This document shows positions 1-8,251 of a stretch of 64,000 nt of DNA, one piece after another. The stretch spans positions 2,703,501 through 2,767,500 of the forward strand of contig NZ_CP027229.1 of assembly GCF_002999135.1 (NCBI RefSeq). Direction: 5' to 3'. The notes under the pieces are model-generated. The model ran no database searches and was not told the origin of the DNA. It saw nothing but the letters and a program-made list of their open reading frames with translations. Made by a program: the position numbers and the translations under genes. Each line of letters begins with the position of its first letter. Positions within the stretch are counted from its first letter, which is position 1. Origin of the DNA: Capnocytophaga sp. oral taxon 878 (lineage in GTDB: Bacteria > Bacteroidota > Bacteroidia > Flavobacteriales > Flavobacteriaceae).

Positions 1-2468
1 CCTTTCCAGAAACGACGACGTGAGAGGCGTACGTACCAGTTACTGAGGTTTTCTTGTACAAAATCGGAGATAGCACGCGTAGCACGGGTAGGCTCATAAT
101 CGGCGTAGAGGGCATCTACTTCTTTGATAAGGGTGTTGAGTTCCGAAAGTATCCATCGGTCTATTTCTGGGCGTTCAGCCAATGGTATATCGGCTTCTGC
201 ATAAGTGAAGCTGTCGGTATTGGCATAGAGCGCAAAGAATGAATAGGTGTTGTAGAGCGTACCGAAGAATTTACGGCGCACTTCGGCTACCCCTTCCAAA
301 TCGAATTTGAGGTTATCCCAAGGGTTCGCGTTGGAAATCATATACCAGCGAGTAGCATCGGCACCATACTCGGCTATGGTAGTGAATGGATCTACCGCAT
401 TGCCCAAGCGTTTGGACATCTTTTGTCCGTTCTTGTCAAGCACTAGTCCGTTAGACACTACATTTTTGTATGCCACACTGTTGAATACCGAAGTAGCAAT
501 GGCGTGAAGTGTATAGAACCAACCGCGTGTTTGGTCTACCCCTTCAGCAATAAAGTCGGCTGGATAGGCAGTGTGGTTTTCTATATAGTCCTTGTTTTCA
601 AAAGGATAGTGCCATTGTGCATACGGCATAGACCCAGAGTCGAACCACACGTCGATAAGGTCGGTTTCGCGGTGCATTGGCTTGCCTGATGGCGATACGA
701 GCACTATGTTATCTACTATATTTTTGTGTAAATCTACCTTGCTGTAATTGCTTTCGGAGTTGTCGCCCACTACAAAATCTTTATAAGGATCGGCAGTCAT
801 TACGCCCGCTGCAATAGCTTTTTGTATTTCGGTTTTTAGTTCTTCTACCGAACCGATGCAGATTTCCTCTTGTTTATCGTCAGTACGCCAAATAGGTAAC
901 GGGATACCCCAATAGCGCGAACGCGAAAGGTTCCAGTCGTTAGCATTTTTTAGCCAGTTGCCAAAACGCCCCTCACCAGTAGCCTTAGGTTTCCAGTTGA
1001 TAGTTTCATTGAGCTCAAACATACGCTCTTTGAAATCGGTTACACGTACAAACCACGAGTCGAGCGGGTAGTACAACACTGGTTTATCAGTACGCCAGCA
1101 GTGCGGATAGCTGTGTACGTATTTTTCTACTTTAAAGGCTTTGTTTTCTTCTTTGAGGAGAATTGCCAAGCTCACATCCCACGATTTTTCAGGCGCTTGC
1201 CCTGCATCGTAATACTCATTTTTGATGTATTTACCGGCAAAAGCCTCTGGAATATTGTGCCCTGTGATAAATTTTCCTTGCAAATCTACCAGCGGAATGA
1301 GGTTGCCGTACGCATCTTTTACAAGCATTGGAGGCACGCCGTATTCTTTGGCTACACGGGCGTCGTCCGCACCAAAAGTAGGCGCAATATGCACGATACC
1401 AGTACCGTCATCGGTGGTAACAAAGTCGCCTGCAATCACGCGGAAAGCTTGGTCGGAATTCTCGGTAGGAGTGCACCAAGGAATGAGTTGCTCGTAAGTA
1501 GTGCCTACGAGGTCTGCGCCTTTGCATTCCCCTATAATTTGATAAGGGATAGTCTTGCTTTCAGGCGTATAAGCTGCCAAAGCAGCTGCATCGCCCTCTA
1601 CAAACTTTTTGCCGAATTGTTTTGCCAAAAGCGGTTTGCCAATGATGATAGTAATCGGCTCAAAAGTATATTGATTGAATGTTTTTACGAGTACGTAGTC
1701 AATTTCTTTACCTACTGCCAATGCCGTGTTAGAAGGCAACGTCCAAGGGGTAGTTGTCCAAGCGAGGATATGGATAGGTGCTGTAGGGTTACCCAATGCT
1801 TTACTTGCCGCTGCTGCTAATGCTTTTACTTTAAACTGCGCCACAACCGTAGTATCGCTCACATCGCGATAGCAACCAGGTTGGTTCAGCTCGTGTGATG
1901 ACAAGCCTGTACCTGCCTTAGGTGAGTATGGCTGAATGGTGTATCCTTTGTATAGTAACTGCTTGTTATATAGTTGTTTCAAAAGCCACCACACGCTTTC
2001 CATATATTTGGGTTTATAGGTGATATAAGGGTCTTCCATATCCACCCAGTAGCCTATTTTCTCGGTAAGGTCGTTCCAGATGTCAGTATAGCGCATTACG
2101 GCTTCCTTACAAGCCTTGTTATAGTCCTCTACGCTTATTTTTTTGCCTATATCTTCTTTGGTAATGCCGAGTTCTTTCTCTACTCCCAATTCTACGGGCA
2201 AGCCGTGGGTATCCCAACCTGCTTTGCGTTTTACTTGAAATCCTTTCTGAGTTTTATAGCGGCAGAAAATATCCTTAATAGAGCGCGCCATCACGTGGTG
2301 AATACCAGGCACTCCATTAGCGGATGGCGGTCCTTCAAAAAACACGAACGGAATAGCGCCCTCACGTGAGGTGATACTCTGCTCAAAGATGTTAGCAGCT
2401 TTCCAAAAAGCCAATATTTCTTCTGCTATCTTAGTAAGGTCTAAGTGTTTGTACTCGTTGAATTTCAT
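1..2468 (-). CDS. ileS: isoleucyl-tRNA synthetase, C-terminus beyond window edge
   Basis: Class I aminoacyl-tRNA synthetase that charges tRNA-Ile with isoleucine in the cytoplasm. The reading frame is open from the ATG at 2466-2468 to the left edge, giving 822 codons of a family usually around 1,100 residues or more, so the anticodon-binding C-terminus lies outside the window. The HIGH-like signature is GIHH at residues 55-58. [11 protein letters not shown] segment follows, as in the family. The KMSKS loop reads KMSKR at residues 683-687, followed by LGNAVDPF. The last visible residues include [12 protein letters not shown], typical of the start of the anticodon-binding domain. The HIHH-type signature and spacing resemble flavobacterial and type 2 IleS rather than the E. 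coli form, but mupirocin response cannot be judged here. The GH109-like gene ends 52 nt upstream, so the two may be co-transcribed. Confidence 0.96.
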   Translation of the reverse strand, partial: MKFNEYKHLDLTKIAEEILAFWKAANIFEQSITSREGAIPFVFFEGPPSANGVPGIHHVMARSIKDIFCRYKTQKGFQVKRKAGWDTHGLPVELGVEKELGITKEDIGKKISVEDYNKACKEAVMRYTDIWNDLTEKIGYWVDMEDPYITYKPKYMESVWWLLKQLYNKQLLYKGYTIQPYSPKAGTGLSSHELNQPGCYRDVSDTTVVAQFKVKALAAAASKALGNPTAPIHILAWTTTPWTLPSNTALAVGKEIDYVLVKTFNQYTFEPITIIIGKPLLAKQFGKKFVEGDAAALAAYTPESKTIPYQIIGECKGADLVGTTYEQLIPWCTPTENSDQAFRVIAGDFVTTDDGTGIVHIAPTFGADDARVAKEYGVPPMLVKDAYGNLIPLVDLQGKFITGHNIPEAFAGKYIKNEYYDAGQAPEKSWDVSLAILLKEENKAFKVEKYVHSYPHCWRTDKPVLYYPLDSWFVRVTDFKERMFELNETINWKPKATGEGRFGNWLKNANDWNLSRSRYWGIPLPIWRTDDKQEEICIGSVEELKTEIQKAIAAGVMTADPYKDFVVGDNSESNYSKVDLHKNIVDNIVLVSPSGKPMHRETDLIDVWFDSGSMPYAQWHYPFENKDYIENHTAYPADFIAEGVDQTRGWFYTLHAIATSVFNSVAYKNVVSNGLVLDKNGQKMSKRLGNAVDPFTTIAEYGADATRWYMISNANPWDNLKFDLEGVAEVRRKFFGTLYNTYSFFALYANTDSFTYAEADIPLAERPEIDRWILSELNTLIKEVDALYADYEPTRATRAISDFVQENLSNWYVRLSRRRFWK

Positions 2469-2520
2469 ATAATTTAATCTAAAAAGTATCGTGTTTAGTT
2501 TTTTAAGTATAAAATAAATC

Positions 2521-3729
2521 TCAATCAGTAATAAAGTTGGGTACCTTTACCACACAATTCCCCCCTGCTATTGATTGTTGTGTAAGCTCTGCTATGCACG
2601 ACCATAAAGCGCCATCATATACGTTTAAGTCCAAAGGCAATCCGTTTTTCAGGCAGTACACCAATCGGTAGTCCATAACTATGTCCATTGGCTTTTGATC
2701 AGGCAACAGGCTGCGCAAGTGTGCTGTTTCGCGGTAGTAAGGGTGTTCGTGTTCTTCCAAATAGGCTTCAATCTCTTCAGGGGTAAGCAGTTTTTCCTCT
2801 CTATCGTCAAAATATAACTGAGGGGTAGGGTATTTCTGCACAAATCCCTTAGTCCCACTAAGCATAAAGATACGTGAGTAAGGCCGCGGATTAGTTACAT
2901 CGTGTTGTAGTATGATAGTCTTACCTTTAGCCGTTTGTAGCAGGGTAATATTCATATCACCAGTGTACTGAGCTTGTGCCTCTTCCGAGGTCTTTCCAAA
3001 ATGACTTTCAGCATACTGCTGCATCCCCACCGCCAATGACGACATCGATACAAGTCGCTCCAATCGGTCACTACGCAATATATCCAATGCCCTACATATA
3101 GGCGCAAGCCCGTGAGTAGGGTAGGGGTTACCCTCAAAAGTCTTGCTGTAGGCTATGCGCCATTTACCCCGTTCAGCATCGCGTTCTGTCTGCCTGAAGT
3201 TTAGGTGTCGTAAGTCGTGTATGTAAGCTCCCTCAGCGTGTACTATCTCTCCTAGTTTCCCCTGTTTTACCAGCTCAATGCTCATCAGTTCAAAGCGGTC
3301 GTAACACACATTCTCAAGCATTATACAATGCCTACCAGTAGCTTCGGCGGTACGCACTATACGCTGGCAATCAGTAACAGTCATTGCTAGTGGCACTTCA
3401 ATAGCTACGTGTTTGCCGCATTCCATTCCGTAGATAGCCATTTCGGCGTGTAGTTCCCAAGGGGTCGAAATGTATAGTAGGTCTATATCCTCACGTTCAC
3501 ATAATTTGCGCCAGTCATCAGCTTTGGTATAAAAAGCAGGAGTCGGTTCTATTCCCTCTGTAATATCTTTAGCTTTAGCTATAGCTTCAAGGTCTACTTC
3601 AGCAATAGCTATTATCTCTGCATCTAAGTGTATATAGCGTTTCACAGCTTCAATACCTCGCACACCCACGCCTATAAAAGCAATACGTAGTTGCGGTATC
3701 GGAGCCACAGAAAGGTTAAAAACATCCAT
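2521..3729 (-). CDS. GH109-like Gfo/Idh/MocA family protein
   Basis: A 402-residue NAD(P)-dependent oxidoreductase-fold protein resembling glycoside hydrolase family 109, whose characterised members are NAD-dependent alpha-N-acetylgalactosaminidases. The Rossmann motif GVGVRG is at residues 20-25. The family-like segments [31 protein letters not shown] and [12 protein letters not shown] appear in the expected order, the last in the C-terminal alpha/beta domain. Unlike many GH109 enzymes it has no signal peptide, Tat motif or lipobox, so it should be cytoplasmic. It lies directly upstream of ileS on the same strand. The broad superfamily is certain; the GH109 subfamily and its sugar substrate are inferred from motifs only. 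A plain Gfo/Idh/MocA dehydrogenase is the alternative. Confidence 0.82.
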   Translation of the reverse strand: MDVFNLSVAPIPQLRIAFIGVGVRGIEAVKRYIHLDAEIIAIAEVDLEAIAKAKDITEGIEPTPAFYTKADDWRKLCEREDIDLLYISTPWELHAEMAIYGMECGKHVAIEVPLAMTVTDCQRIVRTAEATGRHCIMLENVCYDRFELMSIELVKQGKLGEIVHAEGAYIHDLRHLNFRQTERDAERGKWRIAYSKTFEGNPYPTHGLAPICRALDILRSDRLERLVSMSSLAVGMQQYAESHFGKTSEEAQAQYTGDMNITLLQTAKGKTIILQHDVTNPRPYSRIFMLSGTKGFVQKYPTPQLYFDDREEKLLTPEEIEAYLEEHEHPYYRETAHLRSLLPDQKPMDIVMDYRLVYCLKNGLPLDLNVYDGALWSCIAELTQQSIAGGNCVVKVPNFITD

Positions 3730-3866
3730 TATTTAGTTTCCTTTGTTTGTAGTTAAAATAAGTTTTCTTTGTATAAGTTTCTACTTCCAATATCTTGATA
3801 AGATAATCAGCCTCTTCCCTCTCCCAAAATAGTTTCTCTACCTCCCTTTCTTATGAAATCAGCAGC

Positions 3867-4778
3867 CTAATTAAATACAAATTTCTTACCATCTTCGGCC
3901 AAAAACACATTCTTAAATACCTCTTCAGCCTCTTTTTTAAACAGATTCATATCAGCATATCTTGATGAGTAATGCCCCAAGATAAGCGCTTCAGCCCCTG
4001 CATTCCGTGCCGTAAGTCCTGCCTGCTGTGCGGTCGAGTGCATTGTCTTAGCTGCCAGCTCCTCATTCACTTGCAAAAATGTCGATTCGTGGTACACCAC
4101 TCTTGCGCCCCGTATGCTCTCTGCCAAAGCCTCAAAGTACAGCGTATCACTGCAATAAGCATAGCTTTGTGGGCGGTGTGGTTCAAAAGTAAGCTCTGCA
4201 TTAGGTACAGTGGTACCATCTTCCAGTACTATGTCTTTCCCATTTTTAATATTCTGGTAGTCACACACTTGTATCTCCGGATACTGTGCAATACCATCAG
4301 CGTTTATCCGGCGTTCGCCTACTTTCTCTTCAAACAAAAATCCATTTGTATACACGCGGTGTTGTAGTGGTATGGTGCGCACACTCACCTTCTCATCCTC
4401 GTACAGCAGTTCAGAAGTGTTCCCCGTTAATTCATGAAAATACAACGGAAAAGGTGTATAAGCACCCCCAAGTTTTAGCACCAGTAGCACGGCCTCTTTT
4501 ATCCCCTTAGGCCCATATATGTGCATCTCTGCCTCACGTCCCAACAGCTGGAAAGTCGATATCAACCCAAAAAGACCATAAAAATGATCTCCGTGCAGAT
4601 GCGAAATAAAAATATGCTTTATACGCGCAAACTTAGCATTAGCATTGCGCAATGCTATCTGGGTTGCCTCACCACAGTCTATCAAAAACAAGTGCCCCCG
4701 CATCTCCAGCAGCTGCGCCGAAGGACGGGCGTTAGCACGCGGACTCGCACTATGGCAGCCCAGAATTGTTATTTCCAT
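3867..4778 (-). CDS. rnz: ribonuclease Z
   Basis: Zinc-dependent tRNA 3' processing endonuclease of the metallo-beta-lactamase fold, cytoplasmic. It has 303 residues, the normal short-form length. The metal-binding motif HLHGDH is at residues 60-65, and a family-like C-terminal part contains the YCSDT and LILGHYSSRY segments that supply further metal ligands. The start ATG at 4776-4778 lies inside the last codons of the upstream STAS-like gene, giving a 10-nt overlap and probable translational coupling. Both are read from the promoter at 5161-5190. Confidence 0.95.
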   Translation of the reverse strand: MEITILGCHSASPRANARPSAQLLEMRGHLFLIDCGEATQIALRNANAKFARIKHIFISHLHGDHFYGLFGLISTFQLLGREAEMHIYGPKGIKEAVLLVLKLGGAYTPFPLYFHELTGNTSELLYEDEKVSVRTIPLQHRVYTNGFLFEEKVGERRINADGIAQYPEIQVCDYQNIKNGKDIVLEDGTTVPNAELTFEPHRPQSYAYCSDTLYFEALAESIRGARVVYHESTFLQVNEELAAKTMHSTAQQAGLTARNAGAEALILGHYSSRYADMNLFKKEAEEVFKNVFLAEDGKKFVFN

Positions 4779-5083
4779 AAGTCACGTTCTATTTCGTCCA
4801 ATTCAATCAGGTCTATAGCCTCTTGCAGCGTAGGGGCTATATGCATCTCCACCTCCAAAGCCTCCAACGCAAGGGGCTTATTCACCACAGCTATCGTCTT
4901 TTTATGCGCTTTGTCGTGTTCTTTAGCAAGGCTTATCAGTGGTTTGAGGTCTTTCTTTTGCCATTTGTCTGTTTCTCCCAGCTCTATCACTATGTGGTTA
5001 TCCGGCAAAGGAATCTCCTTAAGCCCTGTTATCCAGTCTGCTATCTCTCTCTTGCTAAGGGTAATTATTGTAGGCTCTATCAT
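4769..5083 (-). CDS. STAS-like small protein upstream of rnz
   Basis: A 104-residue cytoplasmic protein with no signal peptide or membrane segment. It alternates predicted beta strands and acidic helices, and the fold pattern and length suggest a STAS/SpoIIAA-like protein; this is inferred from pattern rather than from a diagnostic motif. Its 3' end overlaps rnz by 10 nt in a different frame, so the two are almost certainly one operon. A promoter matching the Bacteroidota consensus lies 78-107 nt upstream of the ATG. The function is unknown; a regulatory or accessory role with RNase Z is only a guess from coupling. Confidence 0.75.
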   Translation of the reverse strand: MIEPTIITLSKREIADWITGLKEIPLPDNHIVIELGETDKWQKKDLKPLISLAKEHDKAHKKTIAVVNKPLALEALEVEMHIAPTLQEAIDLIELDEIERDLWK

Positions 5084-5160
5084 CTTTAAATCTTTTGCAA
5101 GCTATCCCCAACCTCTCTTTTAAGGTCTGTATATCTTCTGTAATAGTCTATTTATTGGCG

Positions 5161-5190
5161 CAAAAATACAAATATATTTTGAAATAACAA
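5161..5190 (-). promoter_or_regulatory. promoter of the STAS-like/rnz operon
   Basis: On the minus strand a TTG (5188-5190) is followed after exactly 19 nt by TATTTTTG (5161-5168), matching the Bacteroidota TTG-N17-23-TAnnTTTG promoter. It sits 78 nt upstream of the first ATG of the operon. Confidence 0.75.
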
Positions 5191-5472
5191 AAACCAAACA
5201 TTTTTCTACCTCCCTACCCCCTCATCTTACCTCCTACCTTTTACCTATTACCTATTACCTTCTATCCCCTGTCTCCTATCTCTTGTCTCCTGTCTATTAC
5301 CTCTTACCTCCAATTATCAAATTCGCATCTTTTTTCCATTTTTATTGCCGAATCCTCAAAAATCCACATTCCCCACACCTTACCTCTTATCTCTTGTCTA
5401 TCACATTGATAATCAACCTATTTCAATCCTCACTCACACCCCAGCTACCATACAGCCATCCCCTAACTTGAT

Positions 5473-5520
5473 CGAACGATGAACGAACTATAAACGAACT
5501 ATAAACGAACTATAAACGAA
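5473..5520 (+). repeat. 11-bp direct-repeat cluster, copy A
   Basis: Four consecutive 11-nt units (CGAACGATGAA, then three identical CGAACTATAAA) plus a partial CGAA. This is one of four such clusters in the window, always intergenic; the others are at 31651, 47516 and 55272. The CGAA strand is also the C-rich strand of the surrounding sequence. Confidence 0.9.
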
Positions 5521-5648
5521 GAACACATCCACCTCCCTGATTATCAACCCCTTCATTTCCATCCTCTATTTTTGTCAAATCCACAACAAAATCCCCCAAA
5601 TCCCCCTTTTTCCTCATTCACCCCTAACTCCTATCCCCTCCCTCCTTC

Positions 5649-5722
5649 CCCCTCTCTCCTAACTCCTATCCCCTAAAACTCCTATCCCCTCTCTCCTAAC
5701 TCCTATCCCCTAAAACTCCTTC
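5649..5722 (+). repeat. 37-bp tandem repeat, two copies
   Basis: The pyrimidine-rich unit that begins CCCCTCTCTCCTAACTCC occurs twice in direct succession with a nearly identical second copy. A shortened third piece follows (CCCCTAAAA). It is a non-coding satellite-like tract. Confidence 0.75.
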
Positions 5723-5796
5723 CCCTAAAACCCCTACCTCCCAGCTTATTACCCCTTTTCTCACTTTACAATCTTGTTCCACCCTGTTACAACTTC

Positions 5797-5828
5797 TTGC
5801 CCACCTGCTCATTCCTACCCTAACTTTG
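5797..5828 (+). promoter_or_regulatory. promoter of the phage-like lysis cassette
   Basis: A TTG at 5797-5799, 21 nt of spacer and TAACTTTG at 5821-5828 match the Bacteroidota promoter consensus. It lies 70 nt upstream of the first gene of the cassette. Confidence 0.7.
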
Positions 5829-5897
5829 CACCGCAATAACAAAGTATCACCCTTAGGCAGCGCGCACCTAAACCCTGATACCCCAAACTAACACATA

Positions 5898-6167
5898 ATG
5901 GAATTACTTACACAACCCATCGTAACCTTCATCAGTATGCTCCTATCAGCCTTTGTAGGCTGGCTCTTCGGCCGCCCCAAGCAAAGGTTAGAACTACAAA
6001 GCAGCGAGCTCGATAATGTCGATAAAGCAGTACGCATATACCGCGAAATGATCGACGATCTCGGCGCCAAATACGCCAAAGCCATTGCCGACCTTAATGA
6101 GGCTAACCAACGCATCCGCGAACTCGAAAACTCTTTAGAAAAACTCTTAAAAAAAACAGTAAACTAA
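5898..6167 (+). CDS. small membrane-anchored coiled-coil protein, phage-like
   Basis: An 89-residue protein. Residues about 7-25 form one hydrophobic membrane segment (around FISMLLSAFVGWLFG). The rest is a charged helix with heptad-like spacing, rich in Glu, Lys, Leu and Ala. Small proteins of this design are common next to cell-wall hydrolases in Bacteroidota prophages, where they are assigned holin-like or accessory lysis roles; that family knowledge is general and no specific domain was recognised. The stop codon overlaps the ATG of the downstream glucosaminidase by one base, so the two are coupled. C-ending codons dominate here and in the next gene, more than in most of the window. Confidence 0.75.
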   Translation: MELLTQPIVTFISMLLSAFVGWLFGRPKQRLELQSSELDNVDKAVRIYREMIDDLGAKYAKAIADLNEANQRIRELENSLEKLLKKTVN

Positions 6168-7153
6168 TGAACAACAAAACAAAAATCCCCGCCAATGTAC
6201 GTAACTTCTACACCACGTACGCCCCCTATGCACGCCAAACCGAGCAGCATACCGGTATCTCTCACCTTTTTATCTTAGCACAAGCCGCCTTGGAAAGCGG
6301 CTGGGGTGCCCACGCCCCTGGCAATATGTTCTTCGGCATAAAGGCTACCCCCAGCACCCCTGCCCATCAGCGCCAGCTGTTAGTAACTACCGAGGTGCTC
6401 CCTGCGCCTCCCAAGGCAGGCGCCTTCCCTCAGCTCATCAGCCTACAGCCCCTGCCCAATGGTAAGTACCTCTGTGTCGTGAAGGACTGGTTCTGTAAGT
6501 ACGCCTCTCCTGCCGAGAGTTTTACCGCCCACGCCCAGCTATTCCTCCGCCACACACGCTACGCTCAGGCACTCAAAGTCAAAGCCAACCCCTATGCCTT
6601 TGCCGATGCCATAGCCCGCGCTGGCTATGCTACCGATCCTCTTTACGCCCAAAAGCTTAAGCAGCTCATCACTCTCTTAGAAGAGGCCGAAACAGTCCTT
6701 GCTACCCCCGCCTCCAAGCCCACCCCGCTGCCTATAAAGGCACTCACCCCACTTCTCATCTTTGCACTTTTGTTAGGAGGGTGCCGTGCCAAAAAAGATG
6801 TGCAGCAGCACCACCATCAGCAGCTCCTCCTTACCGATACCCTTAGCCACCAGCAGGCACTATGGCGCACCCAAAGGCTGCTGCACACCACCGTACAACA
6901 GCTCTCTGCCCAGGTCGAAACCTTTAAAGATTCCTTAGGGCATAGCTATATGAAGCTGCACACCATCACCACCCACCATCACCACCTTACCGATACCCTC
7001 CAGCAGCAGCAGGCTCACCACCAGCTCCAAAGCAGTGCCTTAGAGCAGCACAGCAGCTCGCAGTATGTTCAAAAACAGACTCCCCACTACCCTCGCTGGC
7101 TCTACTGGCTACTTGGCGCAGCCTTAATAGTAGCTTTGGTTAGAAAAAAATAA
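6167..7153 (+). CDS. glucosaminidase-domain protein with internal lipobox and C-terminal anchor
   Basis: A 328-residue probable peptidoglycan hydrolase. Residues about 10-170 form a GH73/FlgJ-like glucosaminidase domain: QAALESGWG carries the catalytic-type Glu, and NMFFGIKA and SFTAHAQLF are typical. There is no N-terminal signal peptide. From about residue 193 a hydrophobic stretch ends in LLLGGC, a good lipobox, followed by a long Gln/His-rich helix with coiled-coil character and a final membrane segment (WLYWLLGAALIVAL) before a basic tail. The second half looks like a separate small phage lipoprotein (spanin-like) joined in frame to an endolysin. It is the second gene of a two-gene cassette with its own promoter and no other phage genes nearby. 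The GH73 call is firm; the origin by fusion is inference. Confidence 0.82.
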   Translation: MNNKTKIPANVRNFYTTYAPYARQTEQHTGISHLFILAQAALESGWGAHAPGNMFFGIKATPSTPAHQRQLLVTTEVLPAPPKAGAFPQLISLQPLPNGKYLCVVKDWFCKYASPAESFTAHAQLFLRHTRYAQALKVKANPYAFADAIARAGYATDPLYAQKLKQLITLLEEAETVLATPASKPTPLPIKALTPLLIFALLLGGCRAKKDVQQHHHQQLLLTDTLSHQQALWRTQRLLHTTVQQLSAQVETFKDSLGHSYMKLHTITTHHHHLTDTLQQQQAHHQLQSSALEQHSSSQYVQKQTPHYPRWLYWLLGAALIVALVRKK

Positions 7154-7186
7154 TCTGCTAGTATGCTAATATTTAAAAATATTTTG

Positions 7187-7194
7187 TACCTTTG
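7187..7194 (+). promoter_or_regulatory. probable -7 element for the CDF gene
   Basis: TACCTTTG matches TAnnTTTG, about 96 nt upstream of the CDF ATG. No TTG is present 17-24 nt upstream, so the -33 element is weak. It is preceded by the A/T-rich near-palindrome AATATTTAAAAATATT, which could help an activator or repressor bind. Confidence 0.45.
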
Positions 7195-7210
7195 CCTCAT
7201 CAATAATAGC

Positions 7211-7274
7211 CCTCTATCCGCCCGAAAAGCAGTAGCACAGGCCTATACTTGCCTACCCTTCGGGCGGATAAGGG
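7211..7274 (+). promoter_or_regulatory. inverted repeat in the CDF leader, candidate structured RNA
   Basis: TATCCGCCCGAA (7215-7226) and TTCGGGCGGATA (7259-7270) form a perfect 12-bp inverted repeat around a 32-nt loop. CCT/GGG pairs extend the stem outward past one mismatch. The loop can form a further short hairpin (AGGC with GCCT). No T-run follows, so it is not an obvious intrinsic terminator. It starts about 17 nt after the predicted promoter and ends 15 nt before the His-rich CDF start codon, so it should lie in the mRNA leader. Its function is unknown. Confidence 0.6.
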
Positions 7275-7289
7275 TCAAAAAATACTATT

Positions 7290-8225
7290 ATGGAAGATCA
7301 CCACCATAACCACGACCATCACCATCATCACCACCATCACCATGAGGTAGCCAACCTTAGCAGCCTAAACCGCGCTTTTTATATAGGTATAGCCCTTAAT
7401 CTGTTATATACTATAATCGAGTTTGGGGTAGGGTATAAGGTCAATTCTTTAGCCCTAATGTCCGATGCCACCCATAACCTAAGTGATGTTGCCAGCTTGG
7501 TAATCTCCCTCATCGGTATGAAGTTAGCCCACAAAGCAGCTACCAAGCTCTATACCTATGGCTATAAAAAAGCCTCTATCTTAGCCTCTCTTATAAACGC
7601 CGTACTACTGATGTACATCGTTGTTAAGATTATTATCGAAGGGGTCGAACGCCTTGCCAATCCACCCGAAATGGTCGGCACAGCCATTATGATTACCGCC
7701 TTCATAGGGGTTATTATCAATGCCGTTTCAGCCTTCTTGTTCTATAAGGGGCAGCAAACCGATATCAATATCAAGGGCGCATTCCTCCACCTAATGCTCG
7801 ATGCTTTAGTGTCAGTAGGGGTAATAGTTTCAGGCGCTATCGTCTATTTCACAGGCTGGAACATTGCCGATCCTATTAGCAGCTTCGTAGTAGCTATAGT
7901 CATACTATTCTCCACTTGGGGGCTGCTCAAAGAGAGTGTCAAGCTCATTTTAGATGGTGTCCCTCATGATATTGATGGCACACACATCAAAACCCTGATG
8001 GAAGCACACCCTATGGTAGCCGAAGTACACCACCTGCATATTTGGGCGCTAAGTAGCTCACAAAATGCTCTTACCGCTCATATAGTCCTCAAAGAGTGCG
8101 TCAGCTTAGAAACCTTTATACAAATAAAAGCAGAACTTAAGCACACCCTTTTAGATGAGCATATCAGCCACGCAACCCTTGAGCTCGATACCGCCAAATG
8201 CAAAGAAAAAAACTGCGAAATATAA
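7290..8225 (+). CDS. cation diffusion facilitator (zinc exporter, CzcD/ZitB type)
   Basis: A 311-residue inner-membrane divalent-cation/proton antiporter that should export zinc or a similar metal. Residues 4-18 are almost all histidine (one run of nine), a flexible metal-binding extension. Six membrane segments follow. The site A ligands sit in SDATHNLSD (D59, H62, D66) and in HLMLD of segment 5 (H167, D171), which is the HxxxD arrangement of zinc-specific CDF proteins. The C-terminal cytoplasmic domain contains VHHLHIWAL. Its leader holds a strong inverted repeat. A carbonic anhydrase, itself a zinc enzyme, follows after 26 nt. The metal is inferred from motifs. Confidence 0.93.
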   Translation: MEDHHHNHDHHHHHHHHHEVANLSSLNRAFYIGIALNLLYTIIEFGVGYKVNSLALMSDATHNLSDVASLVISLIGMKLAHKAATKLYTYGYKKASILASLINAVLLMYIVVKIIIEGVERLANPPEMVGTAIMITAFIGVIINAVSAFLFYKGQQTDINIKGAFLHLMLDALVSVGVIVSGAIVYFTGWNIADPISSFVVAIVILFSTWGLLKESVKLILDGVPHDIDGTHIKTLMEAHPMVAEVHHLHIWALSSSQNALTAHIVLKECVSLETFIQIKAELKHTLLDEHISHATLELDTAKCKEKNCEI

Positions 8226-8251
8226 TTGTTAATCGTTAATTAGTAATCGTT

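Larger units (their letters stand above)
5191..5792. other. pyrimidine-rich intergenic region without genes
   Basis: About 600 nt between divergently transcribed operons. The plus strand is strongly C/T-rich, with many degenerate CCTNTTACCTC and CCTATCCCC words. It includes a 37-bp unit present twice in tandem near 5649-5722 and an 11-bp direct-repeat cluster at 5473-5520. A short ORF at 5283-5471 has low-complexity composition and no gene-like features, so it was not called. Confidence 0.7.

Noticed and set aside
1101-1820. 239-codon plus-strand ORF and other plus-strand ORFs in 1-2.4 kb
   Set aside because: They lie antisense to ileS, whose motifs ([21 protein letters not shown]) prove the minus-strand frame.
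4521-5123. 200-codon plus-strand ORF
   Set aside because: Antisense to rnz and the STAS-like gene; no promoter and odd composition.
5283-5471. 62-codon plus-strand ORF in the pyrimidine-rich gap
   Set aside because: Composition follows the C/T-rich repeats; no start context and no family resemblance.
5473-5520. 11-bp repeats as a CRISPR array
   Set aside because: Units are directly contiguous with no spacers, are only 11 nt long, and no cas genes are present.
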